Assembly (NCBI GenBank): GCA_022829145.1
Contig: CM040764.1
Coordinates: forward strand, 11,862,049-11,926,048
DNA: 64,000 nt
Source: Albula goreensis
Taxonomy: Eukaryota; Chordata; Actinopteri; Albuliformes; Albulidae
Direction of reading: 5' to 3'
The notes under the pieces were generated by a model that saw only the letters and a list, made by a program, of their open reading frames with translations, was not told the DNA's origin and did no database searches. Shown piece by piece: positions 37,481 to 49,604 of the stretch (the stretch's first letter is position 1; each line of letters opens with the position of its first letter). The translations under genes were made by a program, and so were the position numbers.

Positions 37481-40389
37481 TCTTTTAAACATAGTTTCTG
37501 AATCTTAACTTACTAAGGTTAAATCATTAGTCAGCAACTTTCCTCCCCCCACCCCACTTTTCCATATTCTCACACATTTTTACAGAAAGCCTTCCATGAG
37601 TTCCATTCTCATAAGTGTAATGCAAAAAATGAGCAGGTAAACCAAAGGCAGTGTTTCAGAGAATTGCCCTTGGTACATATGAAAACCCATTGGTAAATAT
37701 GAAAGGAGAAAGTCTTCTGCACTGTGAACAGGACTTTCTTCTGAGGTCTACACAGGTTTATTATCTTTAACACAGCCAGTGGAGAGCTGCAGGAAAGCTG
37801 AATTTCATTTCTACTGATACTCAGCAAAAGAATTCAGATCAAGGTGGGGGTAGTTCATTGATCAAAGAAGGCAGCTTATTACACAAATAAGTGCTGAGTA
37901 ACACAGTCTTCCAGCACGAGAGTAAATACCACTGGTACACTCATAGATCCTGAGTGGTTTTTTAAGATGAAGGATTCAAATGTTTCTGGTCATTACCTTC
38001 ATAAGTGAAACCAGGTATGTGCTGATAGCAGTTTTATATACACAACTCTAAATTGTCTTCAAATTAGCTGATGAGAAAGGAATTACCAATCAAAGCCACC
38101 ATTTTCATTTTCATGTGCCTAATATTCAGGAACAAATACAAAATATAGGACGTTAACTAATCCCTGAGACAGACACACCTAATCCAAATGCAATTTACTA
38201 CAAAGACCTCCGTTGGCAACACTTTCACCAGGAAATTCAAGCAGTAATAGGACAGGTATTGGCAGCACTGGTATTATATGGTAATATATGGATGGCACTC
38301 CTTCAGGCTTTTCGATGATGAATGAGACCATGTTACTTCTTGTAAACTTTCTTAATAAATGACTGTTCCCCTTCAGCTCAATGGCAAGGCCCCAGTTAAA
38401 TGTGTTTGCCTTATTACTGAATAGGTTTGCATCATTAATGAACTCACATTACATTAAACTACAATTACTTTAACCTACAGTTGTACTTACCATGTATATC
38501 TAAATTAATCTTTAAATAATATTAGGTATTCTACAAAAGGTCAGAAACTGTTTGGAAATGAACCCCTCGGAATCAGGTTGGAGGTGCCAGACACACAACA
38601 AATCCACTGCCTAGATTTAGGAACATGTGAAAGTGAACTTTCCCCATGAGATTCTTGCCCGGGGTGCTCCTCTGGGATTTCTGTAAATGTGATTATCTGA
38701 CAATGTATGAAGAAAACACAAGAGCTGGAAATTATACAGAATTATTCATTAAATAAGTGGTAGAATAAACTTGTCAAAAATATGTCAAAACATTATACTA
38801 TGGAGGTTTTACAAATGTGGAGTTGTTGTTTTTTTTCTTCCATTTAAAAATGCTGACATTGAGATAAAATTATGGGGTAATTATGTGGATTAAATTTTCT
38901 TTCTGGCTTGTGTGACCTCTCATTCAGGGAAATGCCCAGTGGCACAGCTCTTCCTCTCCAGGAAAGAGCTGAATAACCGAAACAATCTCAAAATAAAACA
39001 GCCCAAACTAGATGTTTGTGGAGAAAATACAGCCAGACTGTTTTCTAACCGCACCTGGGAAAAAACCAAAAGCCTGGACTGAATTTCAAATGCCTAGAGG
39101 AACTCAGCTCAACAGTACGACAGAATGCTGAGAATACTGCAATAGTTGGCACAGAAATGGTCTACCAAGAAAAAAAGTATATTATGTGTGTACATTTTCT
39201 ACACATTATTAACATTTTGCTATGTTTATGATATTTTTGATAATCAGTGCCATACTTCTTCTTTGAACAGATTGCACTGAAAAAAATAAAGTAACCAGCA
39301 ACATTATTTACTGTATGTTGAGGCTTTAAAGTAAGTTTGAATATTCTTTGTGAACCAGGGCTTTATTTCATTTTCATGGAAAAGAGCCAATTTCATGCAG
39401 TCCTTTCTTCAGCTGGAAATGATGTCCCAGAGGGTAAGATTAGAAAGGGCCAGGAGTGGAACTGAGAGGGTTTTTATTAAAAAAGACGGATGGCAAAAAA
39501 GTGGTCTTTCATGGGGCAGAGTTAGCTATATCATTTTAGATTTGGGTAAACCGATACTCTCATGAAATGTAGGCTTCTCACGGCAACTCCCTTGAACAAA
39601 TAAAACCCACCCCCATCCCCCAAATACACAACCTTCAACTGACTCAACACACTTACATTTACAGGGGTGCGTAGCTGCTCCTTCTGTGTATTTAAAACAG
39701 AGAAATCAAATGATGGAATTGTGTAACTTCGCTATTAATATTTCTAGGTGATCTTTTAAAAAATTTACATTTATCTAATCAACTGGTACCATATTCACAG
39801 GCATTCTTTGGTGGTTGAAATCACCCTGTGATGGACAACGCCAACCAAGAGATGTTTTTTAACACTCAACACCTGTTTTAAAAAATGCATTTTTTCTGCC
39901 TCTGGCTACTGAATTAAGATTGTGCCCTTGCAGCACTTCATACAGTAGATGTGGGCTCAAAACCAGAATGACAAGTGGTTCTCGAGCTACTCACCTAGCT
40001 TGTTGGTGAAAATACTGGCTTCATAAGTAAATAATTCATGAGAAATTTGACAAATTTAAAATGATTCCTACAGGGAAACATGAGGAAGTATGCCATTTCA
40101 ATAGGTTGCATTTGTACTTGTAACCAGTTGATTGGCCACAGCAATGCATGCTGGGAGTTAGCTGGCTCTTTACTCTTAAATCACACATATCCTTATCAGC
40201 AAGCACAGTGCCTACTGGAATGCCTGTGCAATCTTACTCTGAAGCTCTTGGCTTTTCGTGAGAGCCCTTGCATTTTCCTGGGGAAGATTGAAGGATTGTA
40301 CCTGTATTTCTGTGTTTAACTTTCAGTGGGTCCAGTTACCCTGTTCCATAGAGTTTGATATCTGCACAATTTACAATTTTAATTTTGCA

Positions 40390-40392
<3 letters not shown>

Positions 40393-40450
<58 letters not shown>

Positions 40451-40462
40451 CACACTCACACA
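40393..40462. repeat. (CA)n followed by (CACTCA)n microsatellite
   Basis: About 25 CA units followed by three CACTCA hexamers. Confidence 0.93.
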
Positions 40463-40589
40463 AAAAACCACCAAAGCGGATATAGACTTCTTTGGACAAG
40501 GTGTTTGAAAGGTAGTGGTCTGTAATAACTTTCCTTACTGGGAGAAAGAGTTGTTTTTGTGGGTTGGAGCGTGGGTAGAGGGATGATGT

Positions 40590-41235
40590 GCTGGTTTTGG
40601 GGCCTGGCCCACAGGTGGCTGTCAGGTCCCAGAGTCTCCCCCTCTCCCGTCCAGATGATTAATCTGTAGTGCACATGGTGGCTCACAGAAAAGCCTGATC
40701 TCCCATGTGTCTTGGAGTAAAGAAAGCAGGGCCTATTTTCACAGCCAAGTGCTGCTGTGGCCTGCTCCGCTGCCCGTGTTTGCGTTAGCCTCAGCTCTGC
40801 AGCTGAGATGCGGAGGTGCACTAGAGGCCCTGGGAAGGGGCATGGAGGTGATCCCCCTCCTGTGGAGACAGCAGAGCAGTCGCCTACCCACCCGCCCCCA
40901 TCCTCACATCTGAAAGCAAGGGCTCCCGCCACGAGGCCACCGCGGTGAACCTCGCCCCACGCTGGCGAGTCCCACGGCCGCACGCTGCCTTGTGCTCGGC
41001 CTGGAACGGGAGGGAGATGTGGGAAAAACAGGATGGAGGTTGGGAAGGGGGCAGGCAGGCTCGAGCTGAGCGTTAGCGGAGCAGACTGGCAGTGAGGGCC
41101 AGAGACGCCACTGCGTGGATCCGGTATCCCAAGGATTCCGCCACCTCTCCAGATCTGCTGCCTCAGCAGAAGCAGACACTGCAGCAGGAGAAGCCACCCA
41201 CGGTGCCCCTTCTACTGCCATGGCTGATACCTTCA
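40590..41235. promoter_or_regulatory. isolated GC- and CpG-rich block in the desert
   Basis: The segment is far richer in G, C and CpG than anything around it, peaking at about 40880-41000 with roughly 15 CpGs in 120 bp. It contains CTCGCC...GGCGAG inverted arms at about 40950-40968. In a methylated fish genome a CpG cluster 30 kb from the nearest known promoter suggests an unrecognised promoter, a lncRNA start or a strong enhancer. No recognisable first coding exon is present on either strand, though open frames of 97-175 codons occur because stops are rare in GC-rich DNA. Confidence 0.35.
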
Positions 41236-42169
41236 GGCCAAATCTGAGAAGAGGAAAATCTGAGGATCACATTGTACAATTAAGTTACTGTAACCCTCAT
41301 CACTACCACTACTCAGGGTCTAAGGGGAGTGATGCTTTGGGCCTCACTCTCTCTGTAACTCAGCCTTATTCTCTGCTGTCTATTGTATTCATATGCACAT
41401 TTTTTTAAACATCTTTTGAAAATGTCATCCTTCTGGCATTTTAAGGTAATACCCACTACAATGTTATGATGTATGAATTGTTTAACATACAAGCACATGG
41501 AAGCAACTGGCAAAACTGCTAAAATATTTAAACCAAAAATATATCAGATTATAAAAAACAATGCACATTCCAAGCATTTTCCAAAATATACTAGATATAT
41601 TTACAATAAATCAAAAACATAAAATCCAGGTGAAAATAAAAATTAAAATACAATGTCTGCCAATAACACCAGAATTATCTGAAAGTTTAAAACCATACAA
41701 AACATACTTCAAAGGCTAAACACTTTGAAACCTGAGCCTCCCATGAGTCCCAGTTTGGGACAGTTCCTGGATGGATTCATACACACGCTTGGTGCTGTAG
41801 AGCTCTCATTTAACCCAAAATCAGCCACTGTAGAGAATGGTGGGGGTTCCTGGCATTGCAACCCATTTGTATAAGTTCAACCACTGCTTTCAATGTAACG
41901 TTTGATCTGGTAATTCTATATATGTGTGGAGATCTCATTTTAACAGCTGTAGACCTACTTGTAAGACTGAAAACCAACACATCTCCAGTATTTAAATTTG
42001 GCTTCAGCATTCTTTGGAAAGTTACCACAAGATTTAATTTTAATGTTGAAATTAATCTTAATTTTTGTTATCTTCATCTTGTCATAGACATAACATGTAG
42101 GCTAAATTAATTTACTCTTCTCTTTCAAGTGCTGAGTAAACAACACATAATTGGAAATGTAGGTTCAAT

Positions 42170-42470
42170 TTGTCTTATTTATTGTTAAAAATGGTTTTTG
42201 TGCAGATAAAGTCTTAGCTAAAGAATGTTTGGCAGGCCTGTTTGTTTTGGCTGCGTATGAGAGCAGATTGTGTGTGGATGTAACATTGCGTGTCGAATGT
42301 TCTCCACAGCTATTTGAGGTTTGGATTGCCAAAGAAAGAGAGAGGCCTTTTTTCCAAGCTCTTTGTAAGCGATACATTTCAAATATACTGAGAGAGCACA
42401 GGGAATTGGGATCCGGGACGAAAAGTTTCAATTTGACTGGTAAACGCTGACCAGCTGAGGTTAAAATAAT
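42170..42470. promoter_or_regulatory. candidate non-coding regulatory block M
   Basis: About 300 bp of homogeneous non-repetitive sequence, open in one plus frame (42229-42450) and one minus frame (42165-42431) without resemblance to any family I know. It looks like conserved non-coding DNA rather than an exon: no matching splice sites and no codon bias. Confidence 0.25.
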
Positions 42471-45094
42471 AATCAGAAAAGGTCCAGATCTTTACTTTGG
42501 ATTCGTGTGAAACACGATGTGAACAGGGATCTTTCGATCTTTTGTTAAGCGAAATACCATTCTCCTCATAATCAGATTGACAGTTATTTCATTATTCACA
42601 GTGGGCACACATTAATGGCAATATTTTAATACAACAGGTTATAAACATGATTTGAATTTTTAACTAAATCATTAATGATCAATGGTTTCTGGTCTCTTTT
42701 GAAAAATAATATGTATTCAAAATTATTTACACTGCCAGTCTTAGGACAAATATAGAAAGACAAGAATGACCTGTTCTAAATTCTAATTATGTGCTGGCTT
42801 ATCATAAGTACTGCATAAGGGTAAGCATTTTGAAAATGTCTTCACCGAAATTAAACAGTAACACCCTTAATAAAACACATATGAGCAAGTTAAGTCCATA
42901 CTCCCCACATTTACAATTGAATTGATGAAAACTGAGCACATGTTCTCTCTAAGTCTGGACAATTTCAAATGCACAGTACTATATGTGTTCTTAATGTATA
43001 TTTTAGTGCTGCCAAGATTATATGCAAGATTGACTACATTAGAGGCATGATAATCCCATAATGTTTAATGCATATGATACAGTCAGACAACAGAAAGAAT
43101 TCTAAAGGCTTGAATGAATATTCTGGCCTGTCATGTTTCCAACAAACTAGAGCCTTTTGTCAAAATTACCAAAGTTTTAAGAGCAGGATATGTTGTGAGA
43201 ACCATTCTCAATAATTCACAATAAAACTTTCATTTTAACATGTATTATGCATCAGAGACAGGTCAAATTCACAAAGAATTTATATGGAAACAATGAAAAT
43301 ATATACTTACAGTACCTCACCCCATATCTTACACAATCTTTATTGAATATTTCAGAACAATTCCTTCATCAGTATAATTTTGAGAAGACTTAATGTCTAT
43401 ATTTCTGTTTACATTTTCTGCCGGTTCCTTTTTTTAAAAAAAAAAAAAAATCTGAAATACGTTTTTTTAGTTAAAAACCAATAAATATTTGAAAATGACC
43501 TTGTAGGGCAAGTGTTTAGATGGATACCCCCAATTACACACCAAGTAAATGTACTTCAGAAAAGATTTATTAGTGCAATACATGTCTAACTGAAGACTTT
43601 CCCGGGGTTTTATTTTCTCATAGGACTTATCTGTGCAAAATAACAGGCAAAAAAAGCAAAGGAATCCATGTGCACTTTGACAGCCTGTCAGGTTCCAACA
43701 GTGGTCCTTGACAGGAGCTGAGCGGCTCACCATGTGTCCGAAACGAAGGGAAAAAGAGGGGGAGAAAACACGACAGCACAATCAGTCAGACGGAGAGGAA
43801 AAAAAGGACTTTGCTGTTGATTTAGCACTGTAAAAGTGGGGTGCGTAACCTGAGAGGTGACAGCGAGGGAGATCAAAGTGCTTTGGGTTTGGGGGGTAAG
43901 AGGTGCAGGGGTGGAGGGAGCAGGGGGGGAGCCGGAGAACAAGGCAAGGCACAGCCCTCTTCCTGCACTAACACTCCTGCTCCAGAGCACTGAAACAGAG
44001 TCCAGTTAAAAGGCCTGGCCCTGGTTTTTATGGGCCCTCAGCCTCCACTGCGGCCAATCACCAGCACTACAGCCCTTTGTGCTTTGACCCCCCGGGTTCA
44101 GTGATTTTTAAGGCACACCAGAGGATGAGGTGACGGGCTGAGGTTTAATTGCTCTGGTCCAAGATCACAGGGCTTTTATGTTATGGTGTGGCATCGGGAA
44201 GTGAGGTGCCAGGATGATGTTTTCAGACACATGACAACCTCTCTGTGTTAACTGGCCCCAAAACACACCTATGTTGGGTGGTAAACGGTCTAACATAGTA
44301 ATATCTTATGAATTTGATATTTGGGTTGGGGAAAAATGACCAGAGCACTCAAAATATAACTTAAAAAAGGGGTAGTCATCACTACAAGAAAGAAAACAAG
44401 AAAGTCTTGCTTAAAATAGCCCAGTTCATGACAGGCTGACTTATTTTACAAGGCGTTACCTGTGTGCCTACAATATGGAAAAGCAATAACTGGAGTGGGA
44501 ACCTTGGTGTATTGTTTGTATTTAACAGCACACTTCTGACCCATATACAACAGGACAGTATTGCCATGCAATGAAATAAAAAAAAAAAATCTATCTGGGG
44601 CCAGGACTGTTTACTTACAAGGTTCTTAAAAGTGCAAATATTCCATGTGAAATAGACACTTTGTGCATTATGTCTATAGCATTTGTGCCCTGGTACCTGA
44701 CAATGGTTAAGGGATGAAAATTGCAATTTCTTATAATTACTTATTGTTTTTACTGATGTGTTTCCATATTTATACTTTAATTTTCAGCAGGAATTTGTTC
44801 AGGAGCTGAAAAAAACACTAAATGAAGATGAGCAGAAATGCAAAGGTAGTGTAAGAAATAACAGCATGTGTTTGTGTGTGCTGTCATTTCTGTGGTGATG
44901 ACCTGTTGTGTGAAAGTACTGCCTCCTAGCATCCCTCATTCCTAATAAATGTGTGTTTCAAATCAAATTGCTGCCACTTCACATCAGTTAATTAAGTTGG
45001 CTTTACTGCACAGATGTATTTATATTCTGTGCTGTTGGAGAGCTGCAACTCCTCCTCTGCCTGTTTCACATCTGCTGTTCTCCATAAGCCTCGG

Positions 45095-45430
45095 ACCAGA
45101 ACCAGGGTGCTGGGTCACAGATTCCAGTGGCCCGTGTGGTCTACCAGGTCTTTGAGATGGGATTTTTTTTACCTGAAAATAAAATGTGCTGTACCAGCCC
45201 TGGCAGAAAGGATGTATTTCCTTCCCAGGCAAAAAGCAGTGCTTGGGAAAAAAAAAGGCCGGCGTGCATGTGACGAATTGCTGGAAGCGACTTGGGCTAA
45301 AACCAACACTGCTGTCGTTTAAGATCGTAGGGGTAAAGCAAACAGCTCGTATTTTAGGGGCTATTGGGCCTAACCGCAGACTCCCACTGAAGATGGAGCT
45401 GTTGGATGAAATTAAACTGATAAATTGACT
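45095..45430. promoter_or_regulatory. candidate non-coding regulatory block N
   Basis: A non-repetitive block with CpGs, CTGAAAATAAAATG and GATGAAATTAAACTG cores, in contrast with AT-rich flanks. It lies about 3 kb downstream of the niban1 stop. Confidence 0.25.
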
Positions 45431-47205
45431 GTAGCAGATCCATCACTATGGTTACCCAGGCATACAACAGTGAGGTGGTAGGCTTGGGAAAGTGGTTATT
45501 GAAGATGACTGTGACTCTGGAGTAGCCCATGTGGAATAAATTAAGTTGTACAGAATGACTAAATACCCATTGATTTTACCCCAGCTCAACTGGTTGTAGG
45601 GGAGGTTGTATGGGACTGTCACCACATGGACATAAGGAAAACAGATATAAAATGTTCTTTTGCTACTCCTCAAGGTTAGCCAATACTGCTGGGTCAAATG
45701 CATACCAAACTACTACAGATAGTTTTTATTCTGGGCTTTGCCAAGTGGCACAGAGTCATGGTGCTCACAGTTCCTTGCATTGTAGCTTCTGAAGCCACTG
45801 CAATATGTCAAACAACAAATTAACATCAGCTGGATATGATTACATTAGCAACATCTCACTTGCTGCCTGATTAACATATTAAACAGGATCAGTGCAAGCA
45901 ATTAATTACTCCATGTTAATCTAGATGTGCCTTATGCCATTTTTCTTTGTGATATGACAGGGCACATGAGCTTGTATGATAGAGGTAAACTCAGTGCTTC
46001 AACATGGGTGCATGTTCTGTGACTATATGATAATAAACTGGTGTAGTACTGATATCCCAAACTCAAACTGATCAATAAGCCTGACAAACCTTTCCTAACC
46101 AAAAATAATGAGGAGAGATTGAGAGGACAAGATGGCGTGCATTTTACAAACGCCTTGTCAATGAGGAACAATTACGGCCTCAAACTTAAATACCCATTTA
46201 AAAAAAAAAAAAAAATTCTCATCCTCAAAAAAGTATATAGATGAGCCATAATTCAGACAGCCATAAGGTCTTTGCAATGGGTTTCTCTGCTTGCCTCCCA
46301 AATGCATATGACCCAGCTAAAAACCATCTTAGGCTCATCACACTAACAATATTAGGCTACATAATACTCAAAGTACTCCTCAGTGGGGCTACCCAAAAGA
46401 AAGCAAAGAAGTTTTTAGAAGACAGCCCTCTCTACATGCACCAATATAACTGCAGCAGGTGCCAGCAAGATCAAAATAACATAGGGGTGCTGTTCCTGGC
46501 TCTTTTCTCCCCAACAGAAAGGGCGTTGTCACACTCTGATTGGCCTAGAGACAAATGCACAACAACTGAATTGAATGATCAATTAAGAGTCAGTTCTCAC
46601 AGCAATGAGCAACAGCTGATCCAAATACCCCCCAATCATCTCAGTCAAAGGAAATGAAATAAGTGAAAACAAAACACAATAAATGGAATTACCAACAAGA
46701 ACCATAGAATATGAGTGACTATAACAGCATAACACTTGAACACAACATCATATAAAGGAATTTAAGGGCTTTTGCTTGCCAAAGAAATACAGGTCCTGCA
46801 CTTCAGCACATTTACAACAGAAGAGTGATTTTATAAACAGAACTGTATGTTTTTGTGGAATAAATATCAAATTTCTCATACATATGGATGATTATGGCCC
46901 CCAACCTAGATACAGTCTACCAGTTGTGGCAGTAAACATATGTAACAAATTACATTTTCTGTAATGGCTCTGTATGACCTTTCTGCAGTCTCCTTTCTTC
47001 TGCATTAGAAATCAAGTATGTCTCCAAAAATCAAGTGATTTTTATTGTGTTTTGGAAGACTGATTAAAATTACAATGAATAAAACTTTACATTTCTTTCA
47101 TTCATTCATGATTGTCAGCTACAATCAAATCCTTAATTCACAATAATAGAAAATATTTTTTTCTGAAATGATAATTATATAAGAATTCTGTTTGATCTAA
47201 CACTG

Positions 47206-47265
<60 letters not shown>
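47206..47265. repeat. (TG)n(TA)n microsatellite
   Basis: A short TG run passes into about 23 TA units. It lies in the likely niban1 3' flank. Confidence 0.95.
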
Positions 47266-47268
<3 letters not shown>

Positions 47269-48534
47269 AAAACTGATTATTTTTCAGCCGCATTGTCCTT
47301 ACTGATCAAAACATTCTCAAGAGAAACTAGAATTCACACAATGTTGATAGCTATGTTTAATAGCTTCATTGATGTCTAGGATTTGATTCTTTCTGAAACA
47401 TGGTGAACCCATGGCTTTGCCCACCCAGATATTAAGAAGCTTGACACCACCAAGATGTATTCTGACTCATGGCCTTCTGTAACCAATAGAATGGTACCAA
47501 TGATTTCAGGAAAAATCTATTTGTAGTCTTTTGGTGGTGTCTGCCACAATGAGATAACACTGCACAGTAGTAATAGGAGAATGAGTTTTCATAGTAAACG
47601 AAATGATAAAGCTTGCAACATGCAAGACCTCCAACACACAGCTTTGTTAGGTGATGCAACACTTCACCCCTCAAGATCTTTGTCAGATTGAACTTCAAAT
47701 GTTGGCCACATACTCAAAGACTCATTGAACACCTACCTAACTGCTGATACAACATGTCATATTATAAAGGTATGCACTGGAGCTCAGGAGGGTTGCAAGT
47801 TTTTAAAATGATTTTTTTTAAATATGGACCCCTTCATCTATTTAAGACAAGTATATAATTTTCTGATTTTGAGAGTAAGGTTTCATAACCTCACAAATGC
47901 ATGTGTTATGAAACACCTGTAACTGGGCTTAACCAATCCCAGTTTTCAGCTGTGGAAAACAAAACCTTTTTATCGATTCTAATATGGTGGCAGACAGCTC
48001 AGTGTACCTCCACCCATTATGAGGTCCAAGAAAGCTCATTGTCCCATCACTGCTATAAACAATGGTCCCTTTCAGTAACTAAACACATGGAACATACAGG
48101 TTGAGTGTACACACACATCTTTACCAAAGTCAATATATACAACACTGATAAATGTTAAGCACTGCTAAAGCTAATACATGGCAGTGCTTATGATGACAGT
48201 TAAACTGCTAATGTGAAATGCTGTAAGGACATTGGAAAGAAGTCATTTAAAATAACTATTTATACGGAATGCCATGTTATCACACATTATTAGAATGGCA
48301 GGGAAATGCTGTGCTGTATTCAGAGATTTTAGTATTAGTATTGGTTAATTCGATACTTGGTTAAGCATTTCAATTTGTAACTCTACTGCAGTCCTTAAAT
48401 GATCTGTACAGACACTGTGTTCAGGCACTCTGTGTAGTTCACTGGGTCTTTGGTGTTTGGCAATCTTTTGCTGATTGAAAGTGCTGTCGTGTGTGTCCTG
48501 TCATGTGGCCTTTTATCCCACCGGCATGTTCTTC

Positions 48535-49604
48535 TCATGGGCTGCTGGAGTCAGGGTGGCTTGGTATCAGCTCCTCGTACTCGATTATCTCCACCACCAG
48601 GTCTCTAATCTCCCTCACACAGTCTAAAGCAGACTCCTCCTCTTCCTCTTTTTCCTCTTTTGAGGAGGTATGCTCCTCACCTGGGGGGACTCCTGCCTCA
48701 GCAATCTCTGCAGGAGGCTCAGCAATTTGGCCAGTAGCGCCACCCTCTGGTACTTCTGTGACAATATCAGCACTGACCGAGATGGGAGGTTCCTCAGCCT
48801 CTTCACTTGGGCAAGTTTCGGCGGAAGTGGCACTCTCAGCAGAGTCTGCACTGAGGGAGGGCATTCTGGAATCTTCCATGCTTTCGGTGTGTGTATTAGA
48901 AGGAGAAATGATTTCACTGACTTTAATGTCCTCAGGCAAGACATTGCTGGCTTCACTGACTTCAGCAGTGGAGTCAGCAGCCTGATAGGCTGCCTCACTG
49001 TCTTTCACCTCTGTAGCAGAGTCCACATGGACTGCACCAGCAGGGGTGTCAAGTTGGACTGTACCACTGTCCTTTTGTTCAGGGGAAGTATCGAGTTGGA
49101 CTGAACCACCGTCACTGTCCTTTTCCTCGGTGGGTGTGTCGAGTTGGACTGCACCCTTGTCTTGTAACTCTGCAGACTGCACAATATAGACTGCCTTGTC
49201 TGTCACTGGAAGTTCATTAGAGGTCACCTCCACTGCAGCAGGTCCACCTGCACCAGCATTTTCAGGGGCAACACTGAGGCCAGTCCCTGCTGGGTCCTCC
49301 ATGGTAGCAATGCCCCCTGCGCTGGGGTCAGGTGGGGTTGGGTCAGTCTGCTGGTCTTTGGGCGGGGCCTCCGCCTCCACAGTCCCTCCCCCAGGTGTGT
49401 CTCTCGGCACCTGGCTCTCCAGCAGGCCATTACCCTGCAATGGTGTGGGCTGCTGGGATGAGGGAGGCGGAGATTTCGCAGGACTGGAGGGGGCGGTGCG
49501 AGGTGGGGTCCCCCTCTCACTCAGGCTGGCCTGACTCACGCTCTGCAGGTCTGTGCTGTCCACAAACAGGTTGTGTTTCTTCAGGCTGGCTGCCTCTTTT
49601 ACCA
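48535..49604 (-). CDS. niban1: niban1 exon 14 (acidic disordered tail and stop)
   Basis: Starts VVKEAASLKKHNLFVDSTDL, the end of the folded core, then about 335 residues rich in Pro, Ser, Glu, Asp and Thr. Residues encoded by about 49170-49010 hold an imperfect tandem repeat of a VQLDTPxExKDS unit (four copies, 9-16 residues apart). The protein ends with a poly-Glu run followed by CVREIRDLVVEIIEYEELIP, which reads as a short amphipathic helix, and stops at 48535. As in mammals this tail is fast-evolving and encoded by one long last exon. Confidence 0.94.

Noticed and set aside
40456-40983. 175-codon minus-strand frame in the CpG-rich block
   Set aside because: No family resemblance and no matching splice sites. 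Stops are rare in GC-rich DNA, and its end runs through a CA microsatellite flank. The block is kept as a regulatory finding instead.
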